64,000 bases of DNA. Source: Brachybacterium fresconis. GTDB taxonomy: Bacteria > Actinomycetota > Actinomycetes > Actinomycetales > Dermabacteraceae. Within the stretch, counting starts at the first letter, position 1, and every line of letters starts with the position of its first letter. The stretch covers positions 2,046,001 through 2,110,000 of the forward strand of contig NZ_JAGIOC010000001.1 in the NCBI RefSeq assembly GCF_017876515.1. Direction: 5' to 3'. Position numbers and translations under genes: made by a program. Of this stretch, positions 1 through 8,434 are shown piece by piece. The notes under the pieces are model-generated. The model made no database searches. It was not told the origin of the DNA and saw only the letters and a list, made by a program, of their open reading frames with translations.

Positions 1-829
1 GCACGCTGGTGATGGCGAGGTACCAGATCGCCGCCACGATGAGCAGCGGGATCGGGGCGTAGAGCTTGTTGGCGATCGCGTTGGTGGCGAAGGTCAGGTC
101 GAGGGTGAACGGCACGGCGAGCACCAGCGAGGTCGTCTTCAGCATGCCGATGGTCTCGTTGCCCAGCGGCGGGACGATCACGCGCATGGCCTGCGGGATG
201 ATGATGCGCCGCAGGATGGTTCCGTTGCCCATGCCCAGGGCCTTCGACGCCTCGGTCTGCCCCTTGTCCACGGAGTTCAACCCGGAGCGGAAGATCTCGG
301 CGAGGTAGGCGCCCTCGTTCAGTCCCAGCCCCACCACGGCCGCCCAGAAGGCCGGGAAGTAGTCGCGGGTGGAGAAGGAGAACCACTCGGGTCCGAAGGG
401 GACCCCGAGGGCGATCTTGGGGACGATCACGGTGAACAGGCCCCAGAACACCAGCTGGGTGTACACCGGGGTGCCGCGGAAGACGAAGATGTACGCCCAG
501 GAGACCCCGCGCAGCACGGGATTCTCGCTGCGGCGCATGATCGCCGCGGTCAGCGCCACGACCGTGCCGAGCACCATCGCGAGCACGGTGATCAGCAGCG
601 TCCAGCCGACGCCCTGGACCACCTTGACGTCCAGGATGTAGGTCGCCACGGTCGCCCAGTCGAAGACGGGGTTGGTGATCAGGAAGTTGATCAGTCCCAG
701 CACCAGCAGCGCGACGATGACGGCGCTGATCCAGGTGCCGGGGCGGGGGCTGGCCTTGGCCCGGATCCGATCGGGGATCGGGTCGGAGCCGGGGCGATGG
801 CCGGCGGGGGCGGAGGTCTGTGTGCTCAC
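1..829 (-). CDS. Amino-acid ABC transporter permease (3' end outside window)
   Basis: Integral membrane subunit of a polar amino-acid importer (HisM/GlnP type). About 276 codons are visible; the stop lies beyond the left edge. The GTG start overlaps the TGA of the binding-protein gene (GTGA, 826-829), so the two are translationally coupled. After a charged N-terminus come a first membrane segment (LINFLITNPVFDW region), several further hydrophobic segments, and the EAA-loop region with EASKALGMGNG, where the ATPase docks. The long N-terminal extension before the first helix is typical of the actinobacterial members. The ATPase subunit is presumably further left, outside the window. Family assignment is firm; the exact amino acid is unknown. 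Confidence 0.9.
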   Translation of the reverse strand, partial: MSTQTSAPAGHRPGSDPIPDRIRAKASPRPGTWISAVIVALLVLGLINFLITNPVFDWATVATYILDVKVVQGVGWTLLITVLAMVLGTVVALTAAIMRRSENPVLRGVSWAYIFVFRGTPVYTQLVFWGLFTVIVPKIALGVPFGPEWFSFSTRDYFPAFWAAVVGLGLNEGAYLAEIFRSGLNSVDKGQTEASKALGMGNGTILRRIIIPQAMRVIVPPLGNETIGMLKTTSLVLAVPFTLDLTFATNAIANKLYAPIPLLIVAAIWYLAITSV

Positions 830-1755
830 TGCGGGTCCACTTCCGAGGTCTCGATCATGCCGTTCTCGTTGCCCCAGGCCGCGAGGATCTCGCGCAGGGC
901 GCCGGAGTCGATGAGGTGCTGCACCGCCGCGCGGATCGCCTCGGCCAGCTCCGGCTGGTCCCTGGCCACGACGATGCCGTTCAGCGCGGCGTCCTCGATG
1001 TCCCCGACCTGCTCGAGGGTCTCGCGCGAGCGGGCCACGGCGTAGGCGATGACGGGCGAGTCGCCGATCAGGACGTCGGCCTTGCCTCCGGCGACGGCGG
1101 TCGCGGCGTCGGCGTTGCCGACGTAGGGCTGGTCGATGATGCCCTGGCCGCCGTCGGCCCGGCAGGCCTCATCACGCTCGACGACGACCTCGTCCATGTA
1201 GGTGCCGACCTGGTGGGCGACGCGGGTGCCGCAGAGGTCCGGCGGGGTGATGCCGTAGGGATTGCCGGTCTTGACGGCGTAGGACATCCCGGCGGCGAAG
1301 TAGGAGACCATCGAGACCTGCTCGAGGCGCTCGGGGTTGATGGTGAAGCTGGAGATGCCGACGTCGTACTTCGAGCCGATCGCCGGGATGATCTGGGCGA
1401 ACACCGCGGACTCCGTGCGGGTGCCCAGGCCCAGCACACGTCCGATGGCGGCGAGGATGTCGATGTCGTAGCCGACCGCCCCGCCGTCCGAGCCGACGAA
1501 CTCCCCGGGCGCGTAGTTCAGCGCCGCGCCGTTGACCAGCTCGCCGCGCTCGCGGATCTCGGCCGGGACGAGGGCTGCCAGCTCGGCGACCTCCTCGATA
1601 CCGCTGACGTCGACCTCGGGGATCGCGTTCGCCTCGGCGTCCAGGCGCTCGGAGGCATGGGTGCAGGCGCCGAGCGCGGGCGCGAGCGCCGCACCGCCGA
1701 GGGCCAGCGGAAGCGCGCGCAGCAGGGTGCGCCGGCGGGGGCGGATCGAAGACAC
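826..1755 (-). CDS. Amino-acid ABC transporter substrate-binding lipoprotein
   Basis: Extracellular solute-binding protein, family 3, delivering an amino acid to the permease encoded just downstream. The 309-residue product has a twin-arginine-like n-region (RPRRRTLLR), a hydrophobic stretch and a lipobox LGAC with Cys31 as the lipidation site. Family features include YDIDILAAIG, the region around SSFTINPERLEQVSMVSYF, and the late VGDIEDAALNGIVVA segment. The GTG start lies directly behind a -10 box, so the mRNA is probably leaderless. It is the first gene of the operon and is read towards the permease. Substrate not inferable. Confidence 0.9.
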   Translation of the reverse strand: MSSIRPRRRTLLRALPLALGGAALAPALGACTHASERLDAEANAIPEVDVSGIEEVAELAALVPAEIRERGELVNGAALNYAPGEFVGSDGGAVGYDIDILAAIGRVLGLGTRTESAVFAQIIPAIGSKYDVGISSFTINPERLEQVSMVSYFAAGMSYAVKTGNPYGITPPDLCGTRVAHQVGTYMDEVVVERDEACRADGGQGIIDQPYVGNADAATAVAGGKADVLIGDSPVIAYAVARSRETLEQVGDIEDAALNGIVVARDQPELAEAIRAAVQHLIDSGALREILAAWGNENGMIETSEVDPQ

Positions 1756-1757
1756 CC

Positions 1758-1791
1758 GTGAATACTATTCACAGCACTGCATGGAAACCAA
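1758..1791 (-). promoter_or_regulatory. Promoter with palindromic operator for the amino-acid importer
   Basis: On the minus strand, TTGGTT (1786-1791) and TAGTAT (1762-1767) are separated by 18 bp, and the GTG start follows six or seven bases after the -10 box. A perfect 15-bp dyad GTGAATAGTATTCAC (1758-1772) covers the -10 box, so a bound repressor would block the promoter. The half site resembles ArgR (TGAAT..ATTCA) but the spacer is one base short, so I do not assign a regulator. Confidence 0.6.
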
Positions 1792-1879
1792 TCGTTGTCG
1801 CACGGTTCACGTGCGGCCTCTGCCCGGCGGCGTGCGACGCATCGCGGCACGGCCCGGACCGGACCGTCGGACTCCCGCC

Positions 1880-3952
1880 TCACGCCCCGCCGGCGATCCC
1901 GCCGGTCGTGGTGGCGACCTCGGCCTCGTCCGCGTGCCCGGCCAGCTCCTCCTCCAGCTCGATGTCCACGGCCGCCCCCTCGAACTGCGAGCGGTACAGC
2001 CGGGCGTAGGCCCCGTCGGCGGCCAGCAGCTGCTCGTGGGTGCCCTGCTCGACGATGTCCCCGGCCTCCATCACCAGGATCAGATCGGCGTCGCGGATCG
2101 TCGAGAGGCGGTGGGCGATGACGAAGGAGGTCCGCCCCGCGCGCAACCGGTTCATCGCGTTCTGGACCAGCACCTCGGTACGGGTGTCCACGCTGGAGGT
2201 GGCCTCGTCGAGGATCAGCAGGTTCGGCCGGGCCAGGAAGGCTCGGGCGATGGTCATCAGCTGCTTCTCGCCCGCGGAGAGGGCGGACTCGTCGTCGTCG
2301 ACCACCGTGTCGTACCCCTCGGGCAGCTGCCGAGCGAAGTCGTCCACGTGGGTGGCGCGGGCCGCCTCGAGCACCTCCTCGTCGGACGCGTCCAAGCGGC
2401 CGTAGCGGATGTTCTCCCGCAGGGTGCCCTTGAACAGCCAGGTGTCCTGGAGGACCATCCCAGTGCGCTCGCGCAGCTGGGCACGGGTGAGGTCGCGGAT
2501 GTCGATCCCGTCGATCGTGATCCGGCCGCCGTCGACCTCGTAGAAGCGCATGACGAGGTTGACCAGCGTGGTCTTGCCGGCCCCCGTCGGCCCGACGATC
2601 GCGACCGTGTGCCCGGGGTCCGCGACCAGGGACAGGTCCCGGATCAGCTCGCGCTCGGGGGTGTAGGAGAAGCGCACGTGCTCGAACTCGACGCGGCCCT
2701 CGCGGATCCCGGCGGCGGCGGTGTCGACCGTGGTCTCCGGCTCCTGCTCCTCGGCGTCCAGCAGCTCGAAGACGCGCTCGGCGCTGGCCACGCCGGATTG
2801 CAGCATGGTGGCCATCGAGGCGATCTGGGACAGCGGCTGGGTGAACTGGCGGGAGTACTGGATGAAGGCCTGCACGTCACCGAGCGTGAGCTGGCCGGAG
2901 ACGATCCGCAGACCACCCACGATCGCCACCGCCACGTAGGACAGGTTCCCCACGAACATCATCAGCGGCATGATCAGCGAGGAGACGAACTGGGCGCCGA
3001 AGCTGGCCTTGTACAGGTTCTCGTTGCGCTCCTCGAAGCGCTCGGTGATCTGCTCGCGGCGACCGAAGACGGTCACCAGGGCGTGGCCGGTGTAGGCCTC
3101 CTCGACCTCGGAGTTGACGACGCCGGTGGCGTCCCACTGCTGGGCGAACAGCTTCTGCGCCTTCGAGCCCACGATGCCGGTGATCACCACCGCCACCGGG
3201 ATCACGGCGAGCGCGATCAGCGACAGCTGCCAGGAGATCATCAGCATCATGACCAGCACGCCGAGCACCGTGAGGATCGCGTTCACCAACCCGGTGACCG
3301 TGTTCATCAGGGTGTTCTGGAGGTTGTCGATGTCGTTGGTGACCCGCGAGAGGATCTCGCCGCGCTTCATCCGGTCGAAGTACGCCAGCGGCAGCCGGTG
3401 CAGCTTCTCCTCGACCTCGCGGCGCAGGCGGTACACGATGCGGTAGATGACGCGGTTCAGCGCGACGCCCTGCAGCCACATCAGCAGCGCGGAGCCGATG
3501 AAGAGGCCGACGGCCAGGGCCAGGGTCTGGTGCAGCGCGGTGAAGTCGATGCCCTCGCCGGGGGTCAGGGTCATCCCCGAGAGCATCTCGGCGAACTGCT
3601 CCTGGCCGCGCGAACGGATCTGGGCGATCACCTCGTCCGGATCGGCGCCGGCGGGCAGGTTCTTGGAGATCACGCCGGTGAAGATGATGTCCGTGGCGTG
3701 ACCCAGGATCCTCGGGCCGACGACGCTGAGCGCCACCGAGACCGTGCCGATGAGGACCGAGAGGACCATGAACTTGGCCTCCGGTCCGATCTCCCGGACC
3801 AGGCGCTTCGTCGAGGGCCAGAAGTTCTTGGCGCTCTGCCCGGGCCGCAGGCCGCGCTCGGCGTCCTTCTCGCTGGCGATCTCGGCGGCCGTCGAGGCCT
3901 CGTCGCCCGCCAGCTCGTGCTTCTTCGCGTCGGGAGCGTCGGGAGAAGTCAT
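1880..3952 (-). CDS. ABC exporter half-transporter with canonical ATPase site residues
   Basis: Half-transporter (690 aa) of the type I multidrug/peptide exporter family: an acidic N-terminal tail of about 45 residues, six membrane segments, then a nucleotide-binding domain. Walker A GPTGAGKTT is near residue 450, signature LSAGEKQ near 556, Walker B LLILDEATSSVD near 580 and H-loop AHRLST. The catalytic Glu and switch His are present. The start codon shares one base with the stop of the upstream partner (TGATG at 3952), so it is the second gene of the pair and presumably forms a heterodimer with it. Resembles LmrD/TM288-type subunits. Substrate unknown. Confidence 0.92.
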   Translation of the reverse strand: MTSPDAPDAKKHELAGDEASTAAEIASEKDAERGLRPGQSAKNFWPSTKRLVREIGPEAKFMVLSVLIGTVSVALSVVGPRILGHATDIIFTGVISKNLPAGADPDEVIAQIRSRGQEQFAEMLSGMTLTPGEGIDFTALHQTLALAVGLFIGSALLMWLQGVALNRVIYRIVYRLRREVEEKLHRLPLAYFDRMKRGEILSRVTNDIDNLQNTLMNTVTGLVNAILTVLGVLVMMLMISWQLSLIALAVIPVAVVITGIVGSKAQKLFAQQWDATGVVNSEVEEAYTGHALVTVFGRREQITERFEERNENLYKASFGAQFVSSLIMPLMMFVGNLSYVAVAIVGGLRIVSGQLTLGDVQAFIQYSRQFTQPLSQIASMATMLQSGVASAERVFELLDAEEQEPETTVDTAAAGIREGRVEFEHVRFSYTPERELIRDLSLVADPGHTVAIVGPTGAGKTTLVNLVMRFYEVDGGRITIDGIDIRDLTRAQLRERTGMVLQDTWLFKGTLRENIRYGRLDASDEEVLEAARATHVDDFARQLPEGYDTVVDDDESALSAGEKQLMTIARAFLARPNLLILDEATSSVDTRTEVLVQNAMNRLRAGRTSFVIAHRLSTIRDADLILVMEAGDIVEQGTHEQLLAADGAYARLYRSQFEGAAVDIELEEELAGHADEAEVATTTGGIAGGA

Positions 3953-5688
3953 CAGGCCACCTCCTCCTCGACGCCCTGGGAGCGGACGATCTCCTGGTAG
4001 GTCTCCGAGCTCTTCAGCAGCTGCTCGTGCGTGCCCTGGTCGACGATCCGGCCGTTGTCGAGCACCAGGATCAGGTCAGCGTTCGTGATGGTGGTGACGC
4101 GCTGGGCGACGATCAGCATCAGCGCATCGCGGGTCTCGGGGGCCAGGGCCGCGCGCAGCTTCGCGTCGGTGGTGAGGTCCAGCGCGCTGAAGGAGTCGTC
4201 GAACAGGTACAGCGACGGCTTCGCCGCCAGCGCCCGGGCGATGCACAGCCGCTGCCGCTGACCACCGGAGACGTTCGTGCCGCCCTGAGCGATCGGGGAC
4301 TCGAGCTCGGTCGGCATCGCGGCCACGAAGTCACGGCCCTGGGCGACGGTCAGCGCATGCCACAGCTGCTGCTCGTCGGCCGACGGATCGCCGAAACGAA
4401 GGTTCGAGGCGATGGTGCCGGAGAACAGGTAGGGCCGCTGCGGGACCAGACCCACCTGCTCCCAGAGCACGCGCGCATCGAGGTCGCGCACGTCGTGGCC
4501 GTTCAGCAGCACCCGGCCCTCGCTCGCGTCCATGAGCCGCGGCACCAGGTTGATCAGCGTGGTCTTGCCGGCCCCCGTGCCGCCGATGATCGCGACCGTC
4601 TGGCCGGCGCGGGCGGAGAAGGAGATGTTCTCCAGCACCGGACGCTCGGCGCCGGGATAGGTGAAGGAGACGTCTTCGAAGGTCAGCTCGACCGGGCCCT
4701 CGATGTCGCGGAAGCCGTCGGTGCGCTGATGGACGCTGGTCTCGGTCTCCAGCACCTTGGAGATGCGCTCGGCCGAGACCATCGCGCGGGGGATCATCAT
4801 CGTCATGAAGGTCGCCATCATGACGGCGATGAGGATCTGCATCAGATAGGCGATGAACGCCGTGATCGAGCCGACCTCCATCTGCCCGGAGTCGATGCGC
4901 GGCGCGGCCACCAGCAGCACCAGCACGCTGGAGACGTTCAGGACGACCATGATGATCGGCTGGATGAGGATCATCAGCAGGCCGATGCGACGGTTCAGGT
5001 CGGTGAGCTGGTCGTTGACCACGCCGTAGCGCTCGCGCTCGCGATCCTCCCGCACGAAGGCGCGCAGCACGCGGATGCCGGTGATCTGCTCGCGCAGCAC
5101 CCCGTTGATGTCGTCGATCTTCCCCTGCATCTGCTTGAACAGCGGCGCCGCGCGGAAGATCAGGGTGCCGACGGCGGCCAGCATGATCGGCACCATCACC
5201 GCGATCAGCCAGGCCATGCCCGGCTCCACCCGCAGCGCCATCACGACACCGCCGATCCCGGTCACCGGGGCCTGCACCAGCATGTTCAGCGAGAAGAAGA
5301 CCAGCATCTGCACCTGCTGGACGTCATTGGTGGAGCGGGTGATCAGCGAGGGGGTGCCGAACTCGCTGAGCTCCCGGGGGGAGAACGTCCCGACCCGGGA
5401 GAAGACGCTGCTGCGCAGGTCCTTGCCCACCCGCATCGCCGAACGGGCGGCGAAGAAGTTCGCCACCACCAGCGCGATGATGTTGCCGAAGGAGATCAGC
5501 AGCATCACCAGGCCGAGGTCCCAGATCACCGAGATGTCGGCCTCGGCGACGCCGTCATTGATGATGTCCGCGTTCAGGGTGGGAAGATACAGCGCCGCCA
5601 GCACGCCGATGATCTGGAACACCACCACCAGGGCGATCCAGAGTCGGTACGGCTTCAGGGCGCTCAGCGCGAGTCGCAGCAGGGTCAC
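3952..5688 (-). CDS. ABC exporter half-transporter with degenerate ATPase site
   Basis: First gene of the exporter pair (578 aa), six membrane segments followed by an ATPase domain. Walker A GGTGAGKTT near residue 363, signature VSGGQRQR near 472, and Walker B LYLFDDSFSALD, where Asp replaces the catalytic Glu. The H-loop reads VAQRVTT, with Gln in place of His. These are the marks of the LmrC/TM287 subunit of heterodimeric exporters, whose own site is non-hydrolytic while its good LSGGQ-type signature serves the partner. GTG start preceded by AAGGAG; a TAGACT -10 candidate lies at 5750-5755. Probably exports a lipophilic drug or lipid; not resolvable. Confidence 0.92.
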   Translation of the reverse strand: MTLLRLALSALKPYRLWIALVVVFQIIGVLAALYLPTLNADIINDGVAEADISVIWDLGLVMLLISFGNIIALVVANFFAARSAMRVGKDLRSSVFSRVGTFSPRELSEFGTPSLITRSTNDVQQVQMLVFFSLNMLVQAPVTGIGGVVMALRVEPGMAWLIAVMVPIMLAAVGTLIFRAAPLFKQMQGKIDDINGVLREQITGIRVLRAFVREDRERERYGVVNDQLTDLNRRIGLLMILIQPIIMVVLNVSSVLVLLVAAPRIDSGQMEVGSITAFIAYLMQILIAVMMATFMTMMIPRAMVSAERISKVLETETSVHQRTDGFRDIEGPVELTFEDVSFTYPGAERPVLENISFSARAGQTVAIIGGTGAGKTTLINLVPRLMDASEGRVLLNGHDVRDLDARVLWEQVGLVPQRPYLFSGTIASNLRFGDPSADEQQLWHALTVAQGRDFVAAMPTELESPIAQGGTNVSGGQRQRLCIARALAAKPSLYLFDDSFSALDLTTDAKLRAALAPETRDALMLIVAQRVTTITNADLILVLDNGRIVDQGTHEQLLKSSETYQEIVRSQGVEEEVA

Positions 5689-6081
5689 GGATCTCCTTCG
5701 TCGTCGGCACGGGACAGGACCGGACAGAGCCGGACTGCGCGCCGGAAGAAGTCTAGGCCTCGGCCCGGACGATCAGCATCAGACTTCGGTCGGTCCACTG
5801 ATCGGGGGATGCGGGTGCCGGGTGCGGTGGGCGCTCGAGGCGGGGGCCGGCGTGTGCTGGGTGCGTCGGTGCGGAGGTGCGGGGGCGTGCGGGGGGCGGG
5901 AGCCCAGGGGCGCGGGGGTGGCGCCGTGCCAGGAGTCCTCATCGGCACGGAATGTCGCCGGAGCCCAGGGGCGCAGAGGCACGGGGGCGCGGGGTGGCGC
6001 GTTGCGCCGCGTGCGTGTCGAGCGTGACGCCGCCGACGTCCGCTCGCCGGGGGTGGAGGTGCGTCGTCTACGGTGGGCCGC
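5689..6081. other. Gene-free divergent intergenic stretch
   Basis: No credible gene. It separates the divergent exporter operon (minus) and the DUF6318 gene (plus). Near the left end are the RBS and -10 box of the exporter. The middle is G-rich and carries a short direct repeat GGAGCCCAGGGGCGC (around 5898 and 5956). At the right end TACGGT (6069-6074) is the -10 box of the next gene. Open frames here are low-complexity chance frames. Confidence 0.5.
6069..6074 (+). promoter_or_regulatory. -10 box of a leaderless transcript
   Basis: TACGGT ends seven bases before GTG 6082. With no Shine-Dalgarno sequence before that codon, the transcript most likely starts at the G of the GTG. Confidence 0.45.
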
Positions 6082-6855
6082 GTGAATCGACCTGTCCAAC
6101 GCATCATCATCGCCGTGCTCGCGCTCGTGCTGGTGGTCCCGATCGGCGTGATCGGGCTCGGATCCGTGCTCGGACCCGGCGATGACGAGCAGCAGAAGGC
6201 GGCGGAGAGCTCGGCCGACCCGGCGAACCCGGACAACCGGCCGACGGTCGATCCCGCCGATCAGCCGCCGCGCCCTGACCTGCCCCGTCCCGACGAGCCC
6301 GCCGGGCTGACGGAGCAGACCCCAGAAGGCGCCGAGGCGACGCTGACCTATCTGTTGGAGGCCTACAGCTACATGATGAGCAGTGGGGACACCTCCGTGT
6401 GGGAAGACTCCGTGGACCCCGAGTGCCAGGTGTGCTCCACATTCCTCGACAATGCCCAGCTGTTGTCCGATCAGGGCGGCTACCTGGTCGACGGCGACTT
6501 CGAGGTGCACTCGACCAGCTTCGAGGGCACCGGGGAGCCGCCCGCCACCGGAGAGGTCGTCGCGAACTTCACGCAGGAGGCCAGCATCCTGGTCGACGAT
6601 CCGAACTTCCAGGCCAGCCAGCTCCAGCCGGTCTCCGGGCAGCTGATCGCGCAGATCGCCTGGGACGGCGGCCGCTGGCGCGTGACCGACATGAGCATCG
6701 CCCCCGAGGGCGGCGGTGCCCCCTCGGACGGGGGCGGTGCTGGTGGCACCGGCGGCGGCGCTGGCGCGTCGAACTCCGGTGGCGGCGCGTCGAACTCCGG
6801 TGGCGGCGCGTCGAACTCCGGTGGCGCCTCCGACGGCGGCGGCGCGGCAGGCTGA
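6082..6855 (+). CDS. DUF6318-type secreted or membrane-anchored protein
   Basis: Product of 257 aa if translated from GTG 6082, chosen because of the -10 box just upstream; GTG 6073 is in frame too. An N-terminal hydrophobic segment (residues about 8-28) anchors or exports it; a Pro/Asp-rich linker follows, then a globular domain of about 130 residues with the two-cysteine motif CQVCSTF and a late WDGGRWRVTDM motif, as in the actinobacterial DUF6318 family. The C-terminus is a Gly/Ser tail made of a 21-bp tandem repeat coding for GASNSGG units (6766-6826). Function unknown. Stands alone between divergent and tandem neighbours. Confidence 0.75.
   Translation: MNRPVQRIIIAVLALVLVVPIGVIGLGSVLGPGDDEQQKAAESSADPANPDNRPTVDPADQPPRPDLPRPDEPAGLTEQTPEGAEATLTYLLEAYSYMMSSGDTSVWEDSVDPECQVCSTFLDNAQLLSDQGGYLVDGDFEVHSTSFEGTGEPPATGEVVANFTQEASILVDDPNFQASQLQPVSGQLIAQIAWDGGRWRVTDMSIAPEGGGAPSDGGGAGGTGGGAGASNSGGGASNSGGGASNSGGASDGGGAAG
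6766..6826 (+). repeat. 21-bp tandem repeat coding for a Gly/Ser tail
   Basis: Three near-identical copies of a 21-bp unit beginning GCGTCGAACTCCGGTGGCGG (periods start at 6766, 6787, 6808). Codes for repeated ASNSGGG in the tail of the DUF6318 protein; likely variable in copy number. Confidence 0.8.
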
Positions 6856-7185
6856 CGTCGCCCAGCCACCCTGGAACGCCGTCGATGCGCGCGGCGCGAT
6901 GGCTGATCCGCTCGACGCGGGACCAAGCCCGACCCGTCTCCATCCCTCCGTGTCATTCACCGGGCTCCCGCCGCCCACCGTTGCGTTCACGGCGCTCTCC
7001 GTCGCTCATAGCGCCAACTGTGCATCGGTGGAACGAAAGAGCTGGCGCATGGCCTGACGCCCGGACCCTGCTGGATCGGCGATCGGGATTGCCGCGCTTT
7101 CGCCTCGGGCTCAACGAAACGGTCCTCTGATCTGGTCATTGTGGACAACTCTCAGCGGGTCCATGGACCGAGCCAAGCTGTCCTC
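6856..7185. other. Gene-free stretch with hairpin
   Basis: No gene seen. It contains the imperfect hairpin at 6975-7031 and, from about 7090, the 5' region of the AbiEi-like gene (GTG 7141 is an alternative start of that gene). Confidence 0.5.
6975..7031. terminator. Imperfect long hairpin (family member A)
   Basis: Left arm 6975-6996 starts CCACCGTTGCG and ends GGCGCT; right arm 7010-7031 starts AGCGCC and ends CGGTGG. Outer and inner six pairs match with a bulged middle (about 15 of 22). The outer arm sequence CACCGTTGCG is shared with the hairpin behind the next gene. No T-tract. Terminator role is inferred from its place behind a gene. Confidence 0.4.
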
Positions 7186-8151
7186 ATGATTCGTCGCCCC
7201 GCCGACCTTCCCTCGGCCCTTCCGTGGCCGGTCTTCACCCGCGCTGAAGCACTGCGCGCCGGCCTCTCACCGGATCGTATGCGTCGGTCGGATCTCGTTC
7301 GAGTGCGCCGAGGGATGTACGCGCTGCATGGAGTGGCGTTCAGGGAGGCGGACGTCGCCGCGGCGCTGTGCCGGAACGATCCGGACATTGTGATCGTGGG
7401 GCTCTCCGCCGCACGTCTCCTCTCCATCCCGATGCCTTTCGACCTCGAGAGGTGGAGCCGCCACACGCCTGTCCACGTCGCCACCCGTGGCGCACGAGGA
7501 CGCTCCGACCCCACGGTGACCTGGCACGATCTCACCGTGACACCGGCAGAAATTCAATGCTCGACCTACCGGCTGCCCGGGGGTGGACACACATCACGGT
7601 TGTTGATGACCGCCCGGGCGCGCACCTGGCGCGATCTGGCCCGCCACCTGTCGTTGCCTGACCTGATCGCGGCCGGTGATCATCTTGTCCGCATCCCTCG
7701 CCCTGATTTCGAAGGCAGGAAGCGCCCCTGGTGCACCCCGGACACGCTGCGCTCCATGGCAACCGGCAGATATGCCCGGAAGCTCCGAGCGGCGGCCGCC
7801 GATGTCCGTATCGGTGCGGACTCTCCCAAGGAGACGATGCTGCGGCTCGCGTTCATCGCTGCCGGGCTGCCGGAGCCGCAGATCAATGTCCCCCTCATCG
7901 GTGCGGACGGGGTCGAGCGACACTCTCCCGATCTCCAGTGGCAGGACTTCGGCGTCTGCGTCGAGTACGAGGGCGAACGACACAACAACGAGGAGCAGAT
8001 CCAACGAGACATCCGCCGTGCCCGAGCTGTGAAAGCGGCGGGATGCGTCGAGATCCGCCTCTACAAGAACGATCTCACCGATGAATGCGCGGAGGCAGTA
8101 CGGATGGCCCGCGCAGAGCTCATCGAGCGGGGCTGGCAACCGAGGACCTGA
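7186..8151 (+). CDS. AbiEi-like / DUF559 endonuclease-fold protein
   Basis: Protein of 321 aa from ATG 7186 (GTG 7141 would add 15 residues). The N-terminal third (FTRAEALRAGLSPDRMRR..VRRGMYAL) matches the winged-helix domain of AbiEi-type antitoxins of type IV systems. The C-terminal part (SPKETMLRLAFIAAGLPEPQ ... DLQW ... VEYEGERH) matches the DUF559/Vsr-like PD-(D/E)xK fold, with Asp near residue 249 and the E-x-E of EYEGE near 260 as candidate metal ligands. This fused architecture is common in actinobacteria and its function is not established. No AbiEii toxin lies next to it. Flanked by hairpins with related arms. Confidence 0.75.
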   Translation: MIRRPADLPSALPWPVFTRAEALRAGLSPDRMRRSDLVRVRRGMYALHGVAFREADVAAALCRNDPDIVIVGLSAARLLSIPMPFDLERWSRHTPVHVATRGARGRSDPTVTWHDLTVTPAEIQCSTYRLPGGGHTSRLLMTARARTWRDLARHLSLPDLIAAGDHLVRIPRPDFEGRKRPWCTPDTLRSMATGRYARKLRAAAADVRIGADSPKETMLRLAFIAAGLPEPQINVPLIGADGVERHSPDLQWQDFGVCVEYEGERHNNEEQIQRDIRRARAVKAAGCVEIRLYKNDLTDECAEAVRMARAELIERGWQPRT

Positions 8152-8187
8152 ACCGGCGTCGGGGCTGCTGCGCTACGAGGCAGTGCT

Positions 8188-8247
8188 CACCGTTGCGTAC
8201 ATGGCGTTCCAATACCCCACCGTTGCGTACATGGCGTTCCAATACCC
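8188..8247. repeat. 30-bp tandem repeat, two perfect copies
   Basis: Two identical 30-bp units (8188-8217, 8218-8247) starting CACCGTTGCGTACATGGCG. The third unit begins the same way at 8248 and then becomes the left arm of the hairpin that ends at 8303, so the duplication arose from the hairpin arm. Confidence 0.85.
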
Positions 8248-8303
8248 CACCGTTGCGTACGTGGCGCTTTCAGGTGCTCAGAACGCCGTGTGCGCAACGG
8301 TGG
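8247..8303. terminator. Long hairpin between convergent genes (family member B)
   Basis: Arms 8247-8266 and 8284-8303 pair over 20 positions, 17 Watson-Crick plus three G-U in RNA; the outer arm is CCACCGTTGCG. It lies between the AbiEi-like gene (plus) and the methyltransferase (minus), where a bidirectional terminator is expected. No T-tract follows. Confidence 0.55.
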
Positions 8304-8434
8304 ACGATACTCGTTCGGGATCACGGGGAATCTTCCGGACTGGCCGGGCCCAGGAGCATGACGGGCTCCTTCTCATCGATAGCGCAGTCGGATCGCGGGC
8401 AAGGGAACGCCGGTTGCGGGGCTGGACGTGCCGG

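Noticed and set aside
1758..1772. ArgR box
   Set aside because: TGAAT and ATTCA are there but separated by three bases instead of four, and there are no arginine genes around.
1532..4000. Long plus-strand open frame of 822 codons antisense to the ABC exporter
   Set aside because: High-GC antisense shadow: His/Asp/Gly/Val-rich translation with no domain, and the opposite strand holds clear exporter motifs. The same applies to the long plus-strand frames at 4027, 9864, 11933, 22835 and 50219.
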